From: Bacteroidaceae bacterium
GTDB lineage: Bacteria > Bacteroidota > Bacteroidia > Bacteroidales > CHK158-818
DNA length: 6,715 bases
Assembly: GCA_017467745.1 (NCBI GenBank)
Contig: JAFUKV010000146.1
Coordinates: forward strand, 1-6,715
Direction: 5' to 3'
This document shows, in pieces, positions 4,118 through 6,715 of the stretch. The notes below the pieces were generated by a model. The model was not told the DNA's origin and made no database searches. It saw only the letters and a program-made list of their open reading frames with translations. The position numbers were made by a program, and so were the translations under genes. The first letter of the stretch is position 1, and every line of letters starts with the position of its first letter.

Positions 4118-6715
4118 TCAATCTTCTACACAACGTATAAAGCAAGCGTCACTATACGGATATCCCCCAGTTACAGCTTTTGTAAACACATTAGATACGC
4201 TAATCATATTGAAATCGAACGAAAAATAATTAAAGTCCCAAGCAATAGCATCCTTTTCACGTGAATTATCCACTCGCTTATTAAGCCAATAAATAGCGCC
4301 CGGTCGCATATACAAATCATAGAAAATAGGACGATCTTTCAATTTATCCGCCGCACTTTCCGAAATCGGAGCCGTCCGTCCTCCATATCTGAGTACAGCC
4401 GTGCCCTTTGCTTCCGAATCTCTACGTCTTCCATAGCCCGATGCACCGATAGGAAAGAACAAATTGCGCCCCCCATAAGGAGCTGTTTCCGATTTGTTAT
4501 ACACAAAAACGCCGCGCATACCATATCCTGCACCCGCATGAGTTGCATCACCGTGCTTATCGTACCGATGCCCGTACACCTCGTTTATATTCGAAAGCGT
4601 TTCCGTAGCATCGTTGCCATACATCACTCCGTATCCTTGTTCTATATCATCGGAAAGCCACAAAAGATTATAGTCATCATAAGAAGCCACACGTATTTCC
4701 TTTCCGTTTATGGTAGGATTGGAAAACGACCCATTAGAGTTAGATGTTTTTATGCTGCTCCACTGTACAGAATCGGTAGTTCCCGCGATTTTGAAATACG
4801 TACTTGCATGGTCTTTAAAGTCAGATTCCGCTACATTTATCCAAAGCGGTTTATCATTCACATTATTTACCGCATCGATAGGTTGCTCCCAATTACCGAA
4901 CCGGAACATAGACCCCTCTTCTACCGGACAACTCGCCTCTTCGGTAGCGGTACGCATGTTACGGGCATGCCATTTCGCTCCGTCGGCAACCAGTTGCATC
5001 GGAGCATCGCCCTGTCTGACAAAAATCAAGTGGTTACAAGTATAGTTATGATAATCCACCCTTATAATTGCGCAACGCGAGCTATTGGCAGGTGTAAATC
5101 CTTGAAAATTGATATTAAAATCTACCGGTGTACCAGTACTTCCTTTTATCGTATCGCGTCCGTCAAGCGTAACAAAACCTTTATCTCCTCGAATTACATA
5201 GGCTCTCCACTTTCCTTCTGATGTAAAGGTCTGAAAGTCTGTTGCAGATTCACGAGGTAAATGTTTTAATACTACATGAAATGCTTTATTATTGTCATGT
5301 TTGCGCCAAACGCCTTTGGGGTTCACTACACGCCTTACCTGCATAATATCTGCATTTTCCGTAACTTTCAAAGTATCGCCGTTTTCATTTTCCAATACTG
5401 CCGTAAACTTAACAACAGCTCTGCGTCGGTAAGCCACATACGGATTGTTGCCCGTATATCCGGTCTTGATAATCAACTGTTTTGCACGAGTGTACATCGG
5501 TACGTTAAACGTACAGATATTGCCATCCCGCTTCATTGTAAATTCTCCGTCCTCCGTACTATTCGGATCTATCAAACTCCCATTTTCATAATAAACCCTA
5601 TTTCCTCTATTGTGCAATTCATAATATGCTTTATTTTCTTGATTTGCATTTGCAACATCACCGTCAGCAGGAAAAGGAATAACCATAGTTTTTGTTTTTC
5701 TCAAAGAAAGAAACCCGTTCCATACATTCAACGGAGCCTTGTTTGCCTGACCTTCCGGAGTTTCAGGGTCCATCTTTCTATAATAATCCAGAAGGGGCGC
5801 ATCATGAGGAGCCCAAGCATTCGTATCGATATCCGCTCTGAATCTTTTAATCTTATTGTAACTGCCCATATTTATTTTTACCGGCATCTCCATTTCATGA
5901 TTATACAGATAAGATATGTAATAAGGTTCCGGAACTTGAATACCGGGAATCTCTTCTTCATATTCGATGTGCCAATCGGCATCGTTAGCAAAACGGTTGA
6001 ATTTCAATGTCAACTTATAGTGATAATTGCGTTCTGCGTTATAGTCGGTTGTAACATTCTTACCCAACATGAAGCGATATATAATGTCCCCGCTCCCGAC
6101 TCTATCCGTATGAATTGAACGATAATACGCATGAACCTCAATATAAGAACCGTAATCTTTTCCATCTTTATATATCTGGTTATCTCCGAGATATTCTTTC
6201 ACTTGTGTCTTATCTTTTCCTTCACCTTGCATATTCTCGTAAAAGAAAAGAGAGTTTGCGGTTTCGGAGTGCGCATCTTTACTAAGTTTGTAATCTTTAT
6301 CATACGGATAATAAGGACGCCCTTTGGTAATACGTGCCGGAAAATATTCATCATAAGGAACTCCGTCTTCAACATACGTAATGGTCTCTCCGTCTTCGAG
6401 TTGTTTCACATCCTTAATAGTGTTCGTATCTCCTAACAAACAGGTAGACGGTATATGTTTAATTTGAACGGATTTAAGATAGATAAACACCCCTTCTTCC
6501 AATGACGTACCATCGTAGGCTACCGTTACTTTCGACGCAGCCCGACGTATCCACGCATGCAATGACAAATTTCTTTTGTTAATAGTCAGTAAAGAGGCCT
6601 TGCGATTTATCTCGTTCGACAAGTTAAAGTGTCCGAACATCTGGTTGTTTTCGGCTATTTTATCGCCGGCTTTCCAAGTAAGAGGTATTTTCTTTAACCC
6701 TTCCATTGTTTCTAT
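4118..6715 (-). CDS. Large fimbrillin-like/DUF4906-type surface protein with FISUMP-like C-terminus, N-terminus cut off
   Basis: At least 865 residues are encoded. The frame stays open to the right edge, and three codons precede the first visible Met (6704-6706), so the true start and signal peptide lie outside. Numbering from that Met: residues 1-250 resemble the fimbrillin/DUF4906 fold, with WIRRAASKVTV (52-62) and the hallmark IIYRFMLGKN then DYNAERNYHYKLTLKF (208-236). Residues 255-455 look like beta-sandwich modules. Residues 460-568 resemble a BACON/Ig-like module, with SEGKWRAYV (496-504), VDYHNYTCNHL (550-560) and FVRQGD (562-567). Residues 575-862 resemble FISUMP-type domains: KWHARN (578-583), NLFFPIGASGYGRR (748-761), final IRCVED. 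It is probably an outer-membrane-anchored adhesin or minor fimbrial component. Seven cysteines (89, 398, 545, 557, 593, 855, 859) are present. It leads the operon with the DUF5106 gene. Domain boundaries are by eye; binding partner is unknown. Confidence 0.8.
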   Translation of the reverse strand: METMEGLKKIPLTWKAGDKIAENNQMFGHFNLSNEINRKASLLTINKRNLSLHAWIRRAASKVTVAYDGTSLEEGVFIYLKSVQIKHIPSTCLLGDTNTIKDVKQLEDGETITYVEDGVPYDEYFPARITKGRPYYPYDKDYKLSKDAHSETANSLFFYENMQGEGKDKTQVKEYLGDNQIYKDGKDYGSYIEVHAYYRSIHTDRVGSGDIIYRFMLGKNVTTDYNAERNYHYKLTLKFNRFANDADWHIEYEEEIPGIQVPEPYYISYLYNHEMEMPVKINMGSYNKIKRFRADIDTNAWAPHDAPLLDYYRKMDPETPEGQANKAPLNVWNGFLSLRKTKTMVIPFPADGDVANANQENKAYYELHNRGNRVYYENGSLIDPNSTEDGEFTMKRDGNICTFNVPMYTRAKQLIIKTGYTGNNPYVAYRRRAVVKFTAVLENENGDTLKVTENADIMQVRRVVNPKGVWRKHDNNKAFHVVLKHLPRESATDFQTFTSEGKWRAYVIRGDKGFVTLDGRDTIKGSTGTPVDFNINFQGFTPANSSRCAIIRVDYHNYTCNHLIFVRQGDAPMQLVADGAKWHARNMRTATEEASCPVEEGSMFRFGNWEQPIDAVNNVNDKPLWINVAESDFKDHASTYFKIAGTTDSVQWSSIKTSNSNGSFSNPTINGKEIRVASYDDYNLLWLSDDIEQGYGVMYGNDATETLSNINEVYGHRYDKHGDATHAGAGYGMRGVFVYNKSETAPYGGRNLFFPIGASGYGRRRDSEAKGTAVLRYGGRTAPISESAADKLKDRPIFYDLYMRPGAIYWLNKRVDNSREKDAIAWDFNYFSFDFNMISVSNVFTKAVTGGYPYSDACFIRCVED

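Noticed and set aside
4538..6436. Long plus-strand open frames (4538-5221, 5276-6118, 6131-6436) opposite the surface-protein gene
   Set aside because: They are antisense to a strongly coding frame, have no recognisable domains, no promoter element, and a composition (Ile, Arg, Phe and His rich) typical of reverse-strand shadows.

Overview
The window looks like ordinary chromosome from a member of the Bacteroidota, most likely Bacteroidales. Three things point there: promoter elements of the TAnnTTTG type in front of the genes, no clear Shine-Dalgarno sequences before the starts, and protein families largely confined to this phylum (a DUF5106/thioredoxin-like exported protein and a large fimbrillin-like surface protein). 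The DNA is moderately AT-rich throughout, with no visible change in character between genes. I see no insertion sequence, CRISPR array, tRNA, rRNA or phage gene.

Layout from left to right. A minus-strand nucleotidyltransferase gene starts at 456 and runs off the left edge. A 142-bp divergent intergenic region follows, with one promoter-like element per direction and a 22-bp near-palindrome. Then comes the plus-strand pair pyrK-pyrD, overlapping by 13 bp. Together they encode the class 1B dihydroorotate dehydrogenase, the heteromeric NAD-linked enzyme of pyrimidine synthesis. pyrD converges on minus-strand nth (endonuclease III), and the two genes overlap tail to tail by 12 bp. A perfect 10-bp inverted repeat lies inside nth just beyond the pyrD stop. 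A 218-bp gap separates nth from a minus-strand pair. The downstream member is an exported DUF5106/thioredoxin-fold protein (3144-4094). The upstream member is a very large, N-terminally cut-off fimbrillin/DUF4906-like surface protein (4118 to the right edge).

Functionally there are three unrelated blocks: sugar-nucleotide type chemistry, pyrimidine synthesis next to DNA repair, and a probable two-gene cell-surface operon. The most unusual part is the last. A multi-domain adhesin-like protein with several cysteines is followed after 23 bp by an exported protein with a CXXC thiol motif. I found no clear evidence of a wholly new system; the findings are moderate leads.
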